A stretch of DNA of 10,096 nt from an uncultured Bacilli bacterium (GTDB lineage Bacteria > Bacillota_I > Bacilli_A > RF39 > UBA660), in contig CALVHJ010000043.1 of assembly GCA_944327425.1 (NCBI GenBank), positions 1 through 10,096 of the forward strand, in the 5' to 3' direction. Each line of letters opens with the position of its first letter. Within the stretch, counting starts at the first letter, position 1. Below the pieces are notes generated by a model. That model was not told where the DNA came from and searched no databases. It worked only from the letters and a program-made list of their open reading frames with translations. Positions 1 through 6,017 of this stretch are shown one piece after another. The translations under genes were made by a program, and so were the position numbers.

Positions 1-10
1 TATAACACAT

Positions 11-17
11 CCTTTTC
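11..17 (-). promoter_or_regulatory. Possible ribosome binding site of a gene starting past the left edge
   Basis: On the minus strand the edge reads AGAAAAGGATGTGTTATA. AAAAGGA is a plausible Shine-Dalgarno sequence. The ATG at 8-10 sits directly on it with no spacing, so the start codon more likely lies just outside the window. If so, 18-215 is a divergent intergenic region shared with the DUF378 gene. It is very AT-rich and otherwise shows only a short inverted repeat, TGTTAG (83-88) and CTAACA (103-108). Weak evidence. Confidence 0.25.
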
Positions 18-215
18 TAATTTAAATATATTGCTTTATATTAAAATTATGAATTAAAAATAATTTATTTTAAGAAGAAAAATGTTAGGATGTTTTTAAT
101 TACTAACAATAAAAATAATAATAATTTAACAGTTATTTATTCTAATCAAATAATCAGAAATTTCATGTATATTTTTCTTTAAACCTTTCATAATAATAGC
201 AAAGGGTGTGATTAA

Positions 216-422
216 ATGGAAACATTACAAAAGATAGCATTGATTTTTACAATTATTGGGGCGATAAACTGGGGACTAATTGGCTTTTTTGACTTTAACT
301 TAGTTACTAGTTTATTTCAAGACTCTAGTGTAATTACAAGAATTATCTATGGTATTGTTGGTATTTGTGGTATTATTAATATTTTCTTATTATTTAGCCA
401 CATTGAAAAAGATCCTAGATAA
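216..422 (+). CDS. DUF378 family small membrane protein
   Basis: A 68-residue protein with two predicted membrane segments: about residues 5-30, holding the family motif GAINWGLIGFF, and about residues 40-60, rich in Ile and Gly. This matches the length and the NWGLvG signature of DUF378 (YuzA-like) proteins, small inner-membrane proteins of unknown function. The ATG is preceded by AAAGGGTG at 201-208 with good spacing. No clear promoter is visible in the AT-rich leader. The TAA stop (420-422) directly abuts the stop of the reverse transcriptase gene on the other strand (423-425), with no terminator between them. The family call is firm; the function is unknown. Confidence 0.88.
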   Translation: METLQKIALIFTIIGAINWGLIGFFDFNLVTSLFQDSSVITRIIYGIVGICGIINIFLLFSHIEKDPR

Positions 423-1534
423 CTAGAGATCTAATTTCTTAAGTAAGTTCTTGGAATGAGCTACTGTTAAATAGCCCATGTAACTTGCTTTAACTTGTTC
501 ATAATTTGGTGCGTTTATTTTTTGTAGCTTACGCATCTTTTTTTTGATTCTTCTTTTGGTTCCTGAATTAATCTTAATAATTAATCTTTTTTCTTTTAGA
601 AAAAAATAATAGCCAAGAAAACCAAAACCGTGTTTTAAGTCATATATATTAGTTTTTTGTTTAATTCTAATTTAAATTCTTTTAATTTTTCTTCAATTTT
701 ATTTTTTAGCATTTTTAATCTTTCTTTATCATAGTCAAATATTATAAAATCGTCCATATATCTCACATAATATTTACAATAAAGTTTTTCTTTAATGTAA
801 TGGTCTAAATCATTTAAATAAAAGATAGCTAAAAGTTGACTTGTCATGTTACCAATAGGTAGTCCTTTTCCTGTTTCATATAAAGGAATGTTTTTTAGTT
901 CCGCAATTTTTTTATCTTTATCTAATATATTTAATTCTTTTACTCGTTTTATTTCTTTATTAATTACTTTTTTTATTGATTCATTTACATAAGGATTATC
1001 CGTTGATTCGATTATATTTTTTATTAAGTTATAAACATCAGGATCAGTGATAAAACGACTTATTTTTTGCAAAATTAATTCATGGTCAATAGTATAAAAA
1101 TATTTTTTTATATCACATTTTAAAACATAGACTTTATCATGATTTAACTTTAATTTATTAATATATTTTTTTACATAGCGTATTCCTTCTTTAGTTCCCA
1201 TATTTTTTCTAGTGGCAACGTTTTGAGGAATTAAATGTGGAGTTATACCAGGATCTAATATGTAATGACTTACTAGATGATTAACAATTTTATCACTCAT
1301 AATCTCACTCATAATTATACGGTATTTAGGTTCATGTACTAAAAAAACGTTATAATGACTATGATAATATTTTTTATATTTTAAAACAAGAAGAATACTA
1401 ATGATGTTACTAGAATTAAAAAGTTCAAATTTGTGGAGTTTGCCTCTATTTTTGGTATTAGCACGAATAATTTTATACATAGCAATGATTTTGTCAATGT
1501 CTATTAATTCTTCATATTTAACACTTGTTTTCAG
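423..1534 (-). CDS. DGR-type reverse transcriptase, interrupted by a -1 frameshift
   Basis: RNA-directed DNA polymerase. Visible motifs are YRIIMSEIMSDKIVNHLVS (fingers), NVATRKNMGT, LKCDIKKYFYTIDH (motif A), GKGLPIGNMTSQLLAIFYLN (motif 4 with the DGR-type IGxxxSQ rather than the QGxxxSP of group II introns), and YVRYMDDFIIF (catalytic YxDD). The ATG-initiated frame (1480) stops at 635 just after ELNKK. In the -1 frame the protein continues TNIYDLKHGFGFLGYYFF and on to a TAG at 423-425: 73 further codons holding the usual RT C-terminal FLG motif and basic thumb. The break is at an A6 tract, 653-658. The N-terminus also looks too short. The frame is open upstream of ATG 1480 and encodes a family-like KYEELIDID stretch, but the only initiator-like codon there is CTG at 1534, overlapping the end of avd. 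Full product is about 370 aa. It could be a decayed gene, a phase-variable gene, or one expressed through programmed frameshifting. Confidence 0.82.
653..658 (-). other. A6 frameshift/slippage site in the reverse transcriptase gene
   Basis: On the coding strand the codons are AAC AAA AAA CTA. The zero frame ends five codons later at a TAA. Slipping back one base, or adding one A, gives AAC AAA AAA ACT AAT and restores the RT C-terminus. A peptidyl-tRNA(Lys) on the second AAA could re-pair perfectly after a -1 shift. Several A7 tracts elsewhere in the same gene are in frame, so A tracts are not misread throughout. The frame change is certain; its mechanism is not. Confidence 0.7.
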
Positions 1535-1864
1535 AGCGTATCAGTCCATAAGCAATTTTTCTTATTTCAACAATAAACATTGACGTAGATTCGAATTTTT
1601 TCTTGCTAATTATTCTTTTTTCAAAAGAGGTGGCTATGTAAAAATCTAACATAGATAACTTAATTATTAGATCTTTTAAATATTTGATTTTTATTCTTTG
1701 GGCATCGTTAATACTGTAAGAGAATATTAATTCAATGAGTTCATACATGTTTCTTTCAATATTTTGTTTTAATATTACTTCACTCTTAGGGTAATTTATT
1801 AGTTGTTTATTGATGAAAGCAATAGTTTTTTGGTATTATTTAAAAGGGCAAAATTAGAGTTCAT
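1518..1864 (-). CDS. avd: Avd-like four-helix-bundle protein of the DGR cassette, interrupted by a -1 frameshift
   Basis: The uninterrupted downstream part (ATG at 1748, 76 aa) has the C-terminal pattern of the Avd / S23-like four-helix-bundle family: LDFYIATSFEKRIISKKKFE then IVEIRKIAYGLIRSE. The frame is open and family-like further upstream (TIAFINKQLINYPKSEV), but runs into a stop with no start codon. In the other frame an ATG at 1864, inside the last codons of MSL, has an ideal AAGGAG at 1872-1877 with 7-base spacing. It encodes MNSNFALLNNTKK before the A6 tract at 1826-1831. A -1 shift there joins the two parts into a protein of about 115 aa, the usual Avd size. In characterised DGRs Avd is a basic oligomer that binds the RT and template RNA. 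The gene overlaps MSL by 11 bases and is followed directly by the RT, as expected for a coupled operon. Confidence 0.78.
1826..1831 (-). other. A6 frameshift/slippage site in avd, identical in context to that in the RT gene
   Basis: The coding strand reads ACC AAA AAA CTA. Staying in frame gives a 21-residue peptide; a -1 shift gives ACC AAA AAA ACT ATT and the full Avd. The ten bases C AAA AAA CTA, their codon phase and the direction of shift are the same as at the RT site. Confidence 0.7.
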
Positions 1865-2261
1865 CAACAAACTCCTTAATTAGTTCATAATTAGCTTCTT
1901 CTTTTTTTACTTTTATTTCAATGGCACTCATCAAATTATTAAGCACGTTTGATATTAATATATTGCTTTTAGCAGCTTTTAAGGTTTCTTGATAAGCATT
2001 TTTATTCTTGGATTCTAAAATATAAGCATAATCATCTATTACTTCAATTAAATTAATGTTATTGCGATTTAAAACACTTTTTACTTTAGCTTTAGCAGTT
2101 AAGGGGAAGCCTATTTTGTTTTCTCTTATTTGATAACCAAATAAATAGTTTAGTATGTAGGTATCATCAAGGAAAGTATAATAAAAATTGCCTAATTTAA
2201 TAATTATGACATGATCTTTGTACATCTCTTTAAATTTTAAATATTTATCAATTGTTTTCAT
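1854..2261 (-). CDS. MutS domain I-like (MSL) accessory protein of the DGR cassette
   Basis: A 135-residue soluble protein. Residues 1-75 resemble the mismatch-recognition domain I of MutS: KYLKFKEMYKDHVIIIKLGN followed by FYYTFLDD parallels the MutS pattern of YKD...R.GdFYE.F..Da. A GFPL motif comes next, then a beta strand (INLIEVIDDY). The ATPase, clamp and core domains of MutS are absent and the remaining 60 residues look helical, so this is not a mismatch repair protein fragment left by chance. Small MutS-like proteins are, as I recall, reported DGR accessory genes (MSL), and the order MSL-avd-RT here supports that. The ATG has AAAGGG at 2267-2272. It is the first gene of the cassette, read from the promoter at 2369-2397. 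Its role is unknown; recognition of a nucleic acid mismatch or structure is an inference. Confidence 0.72.
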   Translation of the reverse strand: MKTIDKYLKFKEMYKDHVIIIKLGNFYYTFLDDTYILNYLFGYQIRENKIGFPLTAKAKVKSVLNRNNINLIEVIDDYAYILESKNKNAYQETLKAAKSNILISNVLNNLMSAIEIKVKKEEANYELIKEFVDEL

Positions 2262-2282
2262 AATGTCCCTTTCTCTTATTCG

Positions 2283-2313
2283 TAGTTAAGATTATACTGC
2301 TCATCATTAACTA
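2283..2313 (-). repeat. Inverted repeat in the leader of the DGR-like cassette
   Basis: TAGTTAA (2283-2289) and TTAACTA (2307-2313) are perfect 7-base arms with a 17-base loop, in the 100-base leader between the predicted transcription start and the MSL ribosome binding site. It could be an RNA hairpin or an operator. It is short and AT-rich, so chance is possible. Confidence 0.3.
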
Positions 2314-2368
2314 AGATAAATATAAAATATAAAAATATGTTTTGTTTATCATACTTCTATATACTATA

Positions 2369-2397
2369 AATATATATTAGAAGACAAATTTTGTCAA
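2369..2397 (-). promoter_or_regulatory. Sigma-A-type promoter of the MSL-avd-RT cassette
   Basis: On the minus strand TTGACA (2392-2397) is a perfect -35 box, followed by a 17-base spacer and TATATT (2369-2374) as the -10 box. Transcription would start near 2362, giving a leader of about 100 bases before MSL. No other good promoter is seen inside the cassette, so all three genes are probably one transcript. Confidence 0.7.
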
Positions 2398-2476
2398 TAT
2401 AATTTGTTTACTATCAGGAAATTTTTGGGATTTAAAATAATTATTTATCAATAATGTTGAAAAAAAGCAACTAGTG

Positions 2477-3364
2477 TTAACTTTTAATAGTTTCATAGAT
2501 AAATTTTAAGGCATCTTCTTTAGTTGTAGCAGTTGCTAAAAATTGTTTCTTGTGACAAAAATGAGCAGTTTTAATACCACTTACTTTTTGAAGCTCTTCG
2601 TCCCTTAGTCCGGCCCACTCTTTTTTAAAAGGAATTTTAGGAGTAAAACCTTTGTATTTAGTGGGAACAGTATGAGCGGCATAACACCCCCGATTAGATG
2701 GATAAACAACAAAATTTACGTCAAGTTCTAGTTTGAAAATAGCATACTCATAAGGAATATATTTATCTAATATGAGAATGTTATCTTTAATGGACCTTTT
2801 TTTCTTTTCTATTTCGTTAAGGGCATATACTTTTCCTATGGCATCATTTAAAATCTGTTCAAAGATGGTATCGGCAAAAGATACAGCTTTTAAAAAACAT
2901 TCATTTTCATCTTCTTTTTTTCCTATTTTAGGACGAAACTGTTCGATTAATCCAGCTAAAGTGTAAATATTAAAAGGAGCGTCTATAAAGTATTCCCCAT
3001 TATCAATTGCATCTATTTGGATAACTAATAACTCATCTAATATGTTAAATACTTTTTCAGGATATTTTACTTTTATTTTACGTAAATACTTTAGGCCATA
3101 TTCTTGCCATAAAAGTCCAAAACCGCAGTAATGGATGCCATTAGCTCTTTTTTTATCATAATTTGCTTGATGGTGATCAAATTTACCAAGGCCAATATCA
3201 AAAGCAATTTTACTTCCATCATCTTTATAATCATTTAATCTAATTAAGGTGATATCACCATATAGTCTGGCCATAAACATACTAGAAAATACGTCATCAG
3301 CATGAAAATTTCCGGCATGTGTTACAAAATCAGCTTCATTTAGATCATTAGTTAATTTAATCAT
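2477..3364 (-). CDS. MYG1 family protein (UPF0160, DHH-like phosphoesterase/exonuclease)
   Basis: A 295-residue protein covering the whole MYG1/UPF0160 family. The N-terminal metal site appears as THAGNFHADDVFSS (residues 15-28), with the DIGLGKFDHHQ motif at 56-66 carrying the DHH-like triad. The C-terminal signature VPTKYKGFTPKIPFKKEWAG and the HFCHKKQFLATAT segment are also present. Members are metal-dependent hydrolases related to DHH phosphoesterases. The eukaryotic protein MYG1 is a 3'-5' RNA exonuclease, and the substrate in bacteria is not established. The ATG is preceded by AGAGGT (3371-3376) with a 6-base spacer, and the gene has its own promoter at 3387-3415. It is monocistronic by position. 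The 2400-2476 stretch after it shows no convincing terminator. Confidence 0.92.
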   Translation of the reverse strand: MIKLTNDLNEADFVTHAGNFHADDVFSSMFMARLYGDITLIRLNDYKDDGSKIAFDIGLGKFDHHQANYDKKRANGIHYCGFGLLWQEYGLKYLRKIKVKYPEKVFNILDELLVIQIDAIDNGEYFIDAPFNIYTLAGLIEQFRPKIGKKEDENECFLKAVSFADTIFEQILNDAIGKVYALNEIEKKKRSIKDNILILDKYIPYEYAIFKLELDVNFVVYPSNRGCYAAHTVPTKYKGFTPKIPFKKEWAGLRDEELQKVSGIKTAHFCHKKQFLATATTKEDALKFIYETIKS

Positions 3365-3386
3365 ATTTATACCTCTTTCTTACTTA

Positions 3387-3415
3387 ATTATATATTAAAT
3401 ACTAAATTTTAACAA
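3387..3415 (-). promoter_or_regulatory. Sigma-A-type promoter of the MYG1 family gene
   Basis: On the minus strand TTGTTA (3410-3415), a 17-base spacer and a perfect TATAAT (3387-3392) lie just upstream of the MYG1 ribosome binding site and start. Confidence 0.7.
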
Positions 3416-3467
3416 GAACATAAGAATTAACTTTTTATCTCACTTCATATCTTATAAAAATATAAAG

Positions 3468-3489
3468 AAAAAAGTCTCACTTTAGAGAC
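3468..3489 (-). terminator. Rho-independent terminator of the LysM gene
   Basis: Minus-strand stem GTCTC (3485-3489) and GAGAC (3474-3478) with a 6-base loop, followed by six T (3473-3468). The hairpin begins on the base after the TAG stop of the LysM gene and ends the PH-like/unknown/LysM operon. Confidence 0.8.
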
Positions 3490-3795
3490 CTATCTACTTT
3501 TGTATACTAATATTTGTTCTGGCAAAAGATAAACCGTTTGATTATATTTTAACATATTTTCAGGAGTTGTTTTAAAAGCACTAGAAACACCTGATAAAGT
3601 ATCACCTTCAGCGGTTATATAATAACTATAGCCACTTTTAGGAATTAATAATTCTTGATTAGGATAAATATATTCATTGTCTTTAATACCATTAATGGCT
3701 GCTAGTAATTTAGGATTAATATTATATTTTTTGGCAATTTCATATAAATTATCACCTTTTTCAATAGTGTAATATGTAAAATAATTATCGTTCAA
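3490..3795 (-). CDS. Small protein with two LysM domains
   Basis: Two LysM modules fill the protein: YYTIEKGDNLYEIAKKYNIN ending at NQELLIP, and YYITAEGDTLSGVSSAFKTT ending at EQILVY. LysM domains bind N-acetylglucosamine-containing glycans such as peptidoglycan. No signal peptide or membrane segment is seen, so the site of action is unclear; similar SafA/YkuD-like small LysM proteins occur in Firmicutes. Start choice: the longest frame begins at GTG (3804), but the GAGGAG Shine-Dalgarno (3804-3809) overlaps that codon. The TTG at 3793-3795 has this GAGGAG at 8-base spacing, so I take TTG as the start (101 aa). It is the last gene of an operon, 40-50 bases after the gene at 3845-4939. Confidence 0.82.
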   Translation of the reverse strand: MNDNYFTYYTIEKGDNLYEIAKKYNINPKLLAAINGIKDNEYIYPNQELLIPKSGYSYYITAEGDTLSGVSSAFKTTPENMLKYNQTVYLLPEQILVYKSR

Positions 3796-3844
3796 CTTTC
3801 TCACTCCTCATCTATTAATAGGATATGATAAAAGCATAATTTGG

Positions 3845-4939
3845 TTAATTTACATATATCATATTATTATAATTAAAATTCCATTCAAAGTAATTGAGTA
3901 GTTTAATACTGCCTTTTAGGGGATCAAAAACATAGAGAGTATCTGTTTTTAAATAAAATATTTGATTATCTTTTACCCTGATTATACTAGTTACGTCTTC
4001 GTCAATTAGTGTACTAATATCTTTATTAGTATATTTTAAATATAATTTATTATTATCTAGTGTATATTCGTAGTTACTCTGGTAAGTAAACGTTTTGTTT
4101 TGATTAATTAAACTTTTAATACCTACTTTTTCCCATTTATCATTATTAAGCATTTGAGCATCTATTTTTTCTAATTTACCGTTCTTAGCATTAAATTCAT
4201 ACATTACTTCTTCTTTATTGTCAACTATATATAATTTATTTTTCTCATAACCGGGAAAGTAGCTATCAAAATAAATTGTTCTATCTAAATTAAATTCTTT
4301 TATATTACCATTTTCTAAGTCAAGACGATAAAATTTATCAAAAGTGTATTCTTTTTGGTAATCCGCTATTAATAAATAGTCTTTAGTGTAAGCTATTAAG
4401 TTGACATTATATAATTCTTTATCAAAAAGTTCAATCTTTTTGGTTTCTTTATCATTAATAAAATAAAAGCCATTATAATTCCATAAAAAATAAGTATAAT
4501 CTTTGTTATAAATATTTATATCTTCATAGGTTTCATTAAGTTCTTTAGAAGTAGAAAAATAATTTTCGGGTATTTGTTCTTTTAAATTTTCACCGACATT
4601 TTTATAATAGGTGATAGTATCATTTTCAATACATAAAGGAATAAATTCTAAAGTATGGGCATCTGGTATTAAACAAAAATTTTCTTCATCTTCAATAATA
4701 TCTATTTTATCGATAAAAGTTCTAGTATGCTTGTAATTGCTTGCAAACAAATAATCAAAAGTAATATTATTGTAAGTTAAAGTAAAATAATAACTTTTGT
4801 TATCTTTGTCATAAGTCTCAGTAATATCTACATCATCAACTTCATATTCTTTGGTGTAATTAGCTGATGCGAAAAAGAAAAAAATGAAAATAACAAATAA
4901 AATTATAATTGTAAGTTGAAAAATTTTTAACTTTTTCAT
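3845..4939 (-). CDS. Membrane-anchored extracytoplasmic protein of unknown function
   Basis: A 364-residue protein not recognised as a known family. Residues 7-25 are a strong hydrophobic segment after a Lys-rich start, acting as a signal anchor or uncleaved signal. There is no lipobox cysteine. The rest is acidic and rich in Asn, Asp and Tyr, with repeated short blocks such as YFINDKETKKIELFD, YRLDLENGNIKEFNLD, MYEFNAKNGKLEKID and LYVFDPLKGSIKLL. That pattern (hydrophobic strand, D/N-x-x-x-G/K turn, strand) suggests a beta-propeller-like fold outside the membrane. The ATG has an ideal AAGGAG (minus strand, within 4940-4950) lying between this gene and the PH-like gene, which ends 9 bases upstream. 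Operon with the PH-like and LysM genes, pointing to the cell envelope. Confidence 0.75.
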   Translation of the reverse strand: MKKLKIFQLTIIILFVIFIFFFFASANYTKEYEVDDVDITETYDKDNKSYYFTLTYNNITFDYLFASNYKHTRTFIDKIDIIEDEENFCLIPDAHTLEFIPLCIENDTITYYKNVGENLKEQIPENYFSTSKELNETYEDINIYNKDYTYFLWNYNGFYFINDKETKKIELFDKELYNVNLIAYTKDYLLIADYQKEYTFDKFYRLDLENGNIKEFNLDRTIYFDSYFPGYEKNKLYIVDNKEEVMYEFNAKNGKLEKIDAQMLNNDKWEKVGIKSLINQNKTFTYQSNYEYTLDNNKLYLKYTNKDISTLIDEDVTSIIRVKDNQIFYLKTDTLYVFDPLKGSIKLLNYFEWNFNYNNMIYVN

Positions 4940-4948
4940 TTAAACTCC

Positions 4949-5395
4949 TTAATAATTACTTGGGGGTTGGCCATATTTTTTCTTTTCTTCCATCATAAAC
5001 TCTGATATTTCAGTTTCAATTTCTCTTAAAGAATCTTTAGCTAAGTTTGTAATTACAACAATTTCTTTGGCTGTATCTATAGTTATTTTGCCCCAAATTA
5101 GACCAGAATAAACTTGCATATCATTATATAAGTCTGGAGTAATGCTATTTAAAAAATAACCCCATACTACCCTTTTTTGACCGATTAAAATTCTTTTGTT
5201 AGTAATAGCTATAACTGCAGTAGAAGTTAAATCATACCATTTTTCGTTTTTTTGACCAGCAAAAGCATATTGGACAGTTTCCCCAGGATTTAAATGATTT
5301 TCAATAACAGCACTGTGTTTTTTTAGACGCCACCATGTAACTCCGCCAGGAAATTTCTTTTTATATAGCATAACATGATCATAGACTTGACCCAT
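4949..5395 (-). CDS. Bacterial PH domain-like protein
   Basis: A 148-residue soluble protein. The core LNPGETVQYAFAGQ ... STAVIAITNKRILIGQK ... IDTAKEIVVITN, followed by an amphipathic C-terminal helix (SLREIETEISEFMMEEKKK), has the pattern of bacterial pleckstrin-homology-like (bPH/YvbH-like) domains: a GE motif, then the 'lvlTnkRllig' strand pair. Such domains are mostly of unknown function; some are membrane-associated. The N-terminal segment has an unusual GGVTWWRLKKH patch that might bind membrane or a partner. The ATG is preceded by GGTGATT at about 5400-5406. First gene of the operon with the membrane-anchored and LysM genes. The exact subfamily is uncertain. Confidence 0.72.
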   Translation of the reverse strand: MGQVYDHVMLYKKKFPGGVTWWRLKKHSAVIENHLNPGETVQYAFAGQKNEKWYDLTSTAVIAITNKRILIGQKRVVWGYFLNSITPDLYNDMQVYSGLIWGKITIDTAKEIVVITNLAKDSLREIETEISEFMMEEKKKYGQPPSNY

Positions 5396-5414
5396 TTTTA
5401 ATCACCACACTTTA

Positions 5415-5443
5415 ATTTTATAATAAAATTCTCTTCTTGACAA
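5415..5443 (-). promoter_or_regulatory. Likely promoter of the PH-like/unknown/LysM operon
   Basis: On the minus strand TTGTCA (5438-5443), a 17-base spacer and TAAAAT (5415-5420). The -10 box lies close to the start codon at 5395, leaving a very short leader that just holds the ribosome binding site. Plausible but not perfect boxes. Confidence 0.45.
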
Positions 5444-5504
5444 GAATTTATTAGCAATTTGCAATTAATCGTAGAAAATACTCTCAAATTAAGAAAAAAA
5501 TAAT

Positions 5505-5529
5505 AAAAAAGAAAAAGCACCAAAGTGCT
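5505..5529 (-). terminator. Rho-independent terminator of hsp20
   Basis: Minus-strand stem AGCAC (5525-5529) and GTGCT (5516-5520) with loop TTTG, followed by TTTT, C and six T. The TAG stop of hsp20 (5528-5530) lies in the stem. The upstream arm with its flank reads TTAGCACTTT, the same as a CIRCE half-site. Confidence 0.8.
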
Positions 5530-5914
5530 AATCTATATTTATTACTTTTTTAGATATGTTTTCATCTTTTTTAGGAGCTATAACTTTTAGTGTGCCATCT
5601 TTGAATTCAGCTTTAATACTTTCTTCTTCAATGTCACCTAAATAGAAAGAACGAGATACTTTTCCATAAAATCTTTCACGTCTGATATATTTTTTGTCTT
5701 CTTTATCTTCTTTTTCTTCTTTCTTTTCAGCACTAATTGTTAGAGTACCTTTATTAAATTCAATGTTAATATCATCTTTATTAAAACCTGGCATATCAAG
5801 CTCTAAATTATAATTGCCATCAGTCTCATAAATATCACATTTCATTTTTGGAGTCTCACTTTCTAAAAAGCTATCAAACATATCATCTAAAAGCATTTTT
5901 CTTGGTAACATCAT
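5528..5914 (-). CDS. Hsp20 small heat-shock protein
   Basis: ATP-independent holdase chaperone of the alpha-crystallin family. The alpha-crystallin domain runs from KCDIYETDGNYNLELDMPGF through GTLTISAEKK to the hallmark AEFKDGTLKVIAPK, and the protein ends with an I-x-I anchor (VINID). The charged loop EEKEDKEDKKYIRRERFYG is the usual beta6 loop. Start choice: the frame extends to a GTG at 5959, but that lies inside the CIRCE operator and promoter, so it is not the start. AAAGGAAG at 5921-5928 serves the ATG at 5914 (6 bases from GGAAG). ATGs at 5920 and 5911 are less well spaced. Product about 128 aa, a normal bacterial Hsp20 size. Regulated by HrcA through CIRCE (5953-5979), so induced by heat or protein damage. 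Confidence 0.93.
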   Translation of the reverse strand: MMLPRKMLLDDMFDSFLESETPKMKCDIYETDGNYNLELDMPGFNKDDINIEFNKGTLTISAEKKEEKEDKEDKKYIRRERFYGKVSRSFYLGDIEEESIKAEFKDGTLKVIAPKKDENISKKVINID

Positions 5915-5937
5915 AACCATCTTCCTTTCACAATTAT

Positions 5938-5966
5938 AATATACCACTTTTGTTAGCACTTGTCAA
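5938..5966 (-). promoter_or_regulatory. Sigma-A-type promoter of hsp20
   Basis: On the minus strand a perfect TTGACA (5961-5966), a 17-base spacer and TATATT (5938-5943). The -35 box and the start of the spacer lie inside the CIRCE inverted repeat, so HrcA binding would block RNA polymerase. Confidence 0.85.
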
Positions 5967-5979
5967 GCGAAAGTGCTAA
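5953..5979. promoter_or_regulatory. CIRCE operator (HrcA binding site)
   Basis: TTAGCACTT (5953-5961), a 9-base spacer, AAGTGCTAA (5971-5979). This matches the CIRCE consensus TTAGCACTC-N9-GAGTGCTAA except at the innermost base of each arm, where the symmetrical change keeps the palindrome perfect. It implies that an HrcA repressor is encoded elsewhere in the genome. Confidence 0.93.
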
Positions 5980-6017
5980 CTATTTCTATTTTATGTAAAA
6001 TTTAAATAATTATACAT

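Noticed and set aside
423..1534. Group II intron maturase
   Set aside because: Motif 4 is IGNMTSQ, not QGxxxSP; no intron RNA domain V/VI, X or HNH domain is seen, and the neighbours are Avd-like and MSL.
1541..1543. TGA read as tryptophan, which would give the RT an ATG start upstream (ATG GAC TGA ...)
   Set aside because: Trp is encoded by TGG throughout the window and no intact gene contains an in-frame TGA; an AT-rich genome using code 4 would show many. There is also no ribosome binding site before that ATG.
2262..2362. Leader of the cassette as a DGR template repeat or riboswitch
   Set aside because: Very AT-rich with only one 7-base inverted repeat; no near-copy found elsewhere in the window by eye.
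5528..5959. hsp20 starting at the GTG at 5959
   Set aside because: That codon lies inside the CIRCE arm and upstream of the -10 box, so it is not in the transcript.
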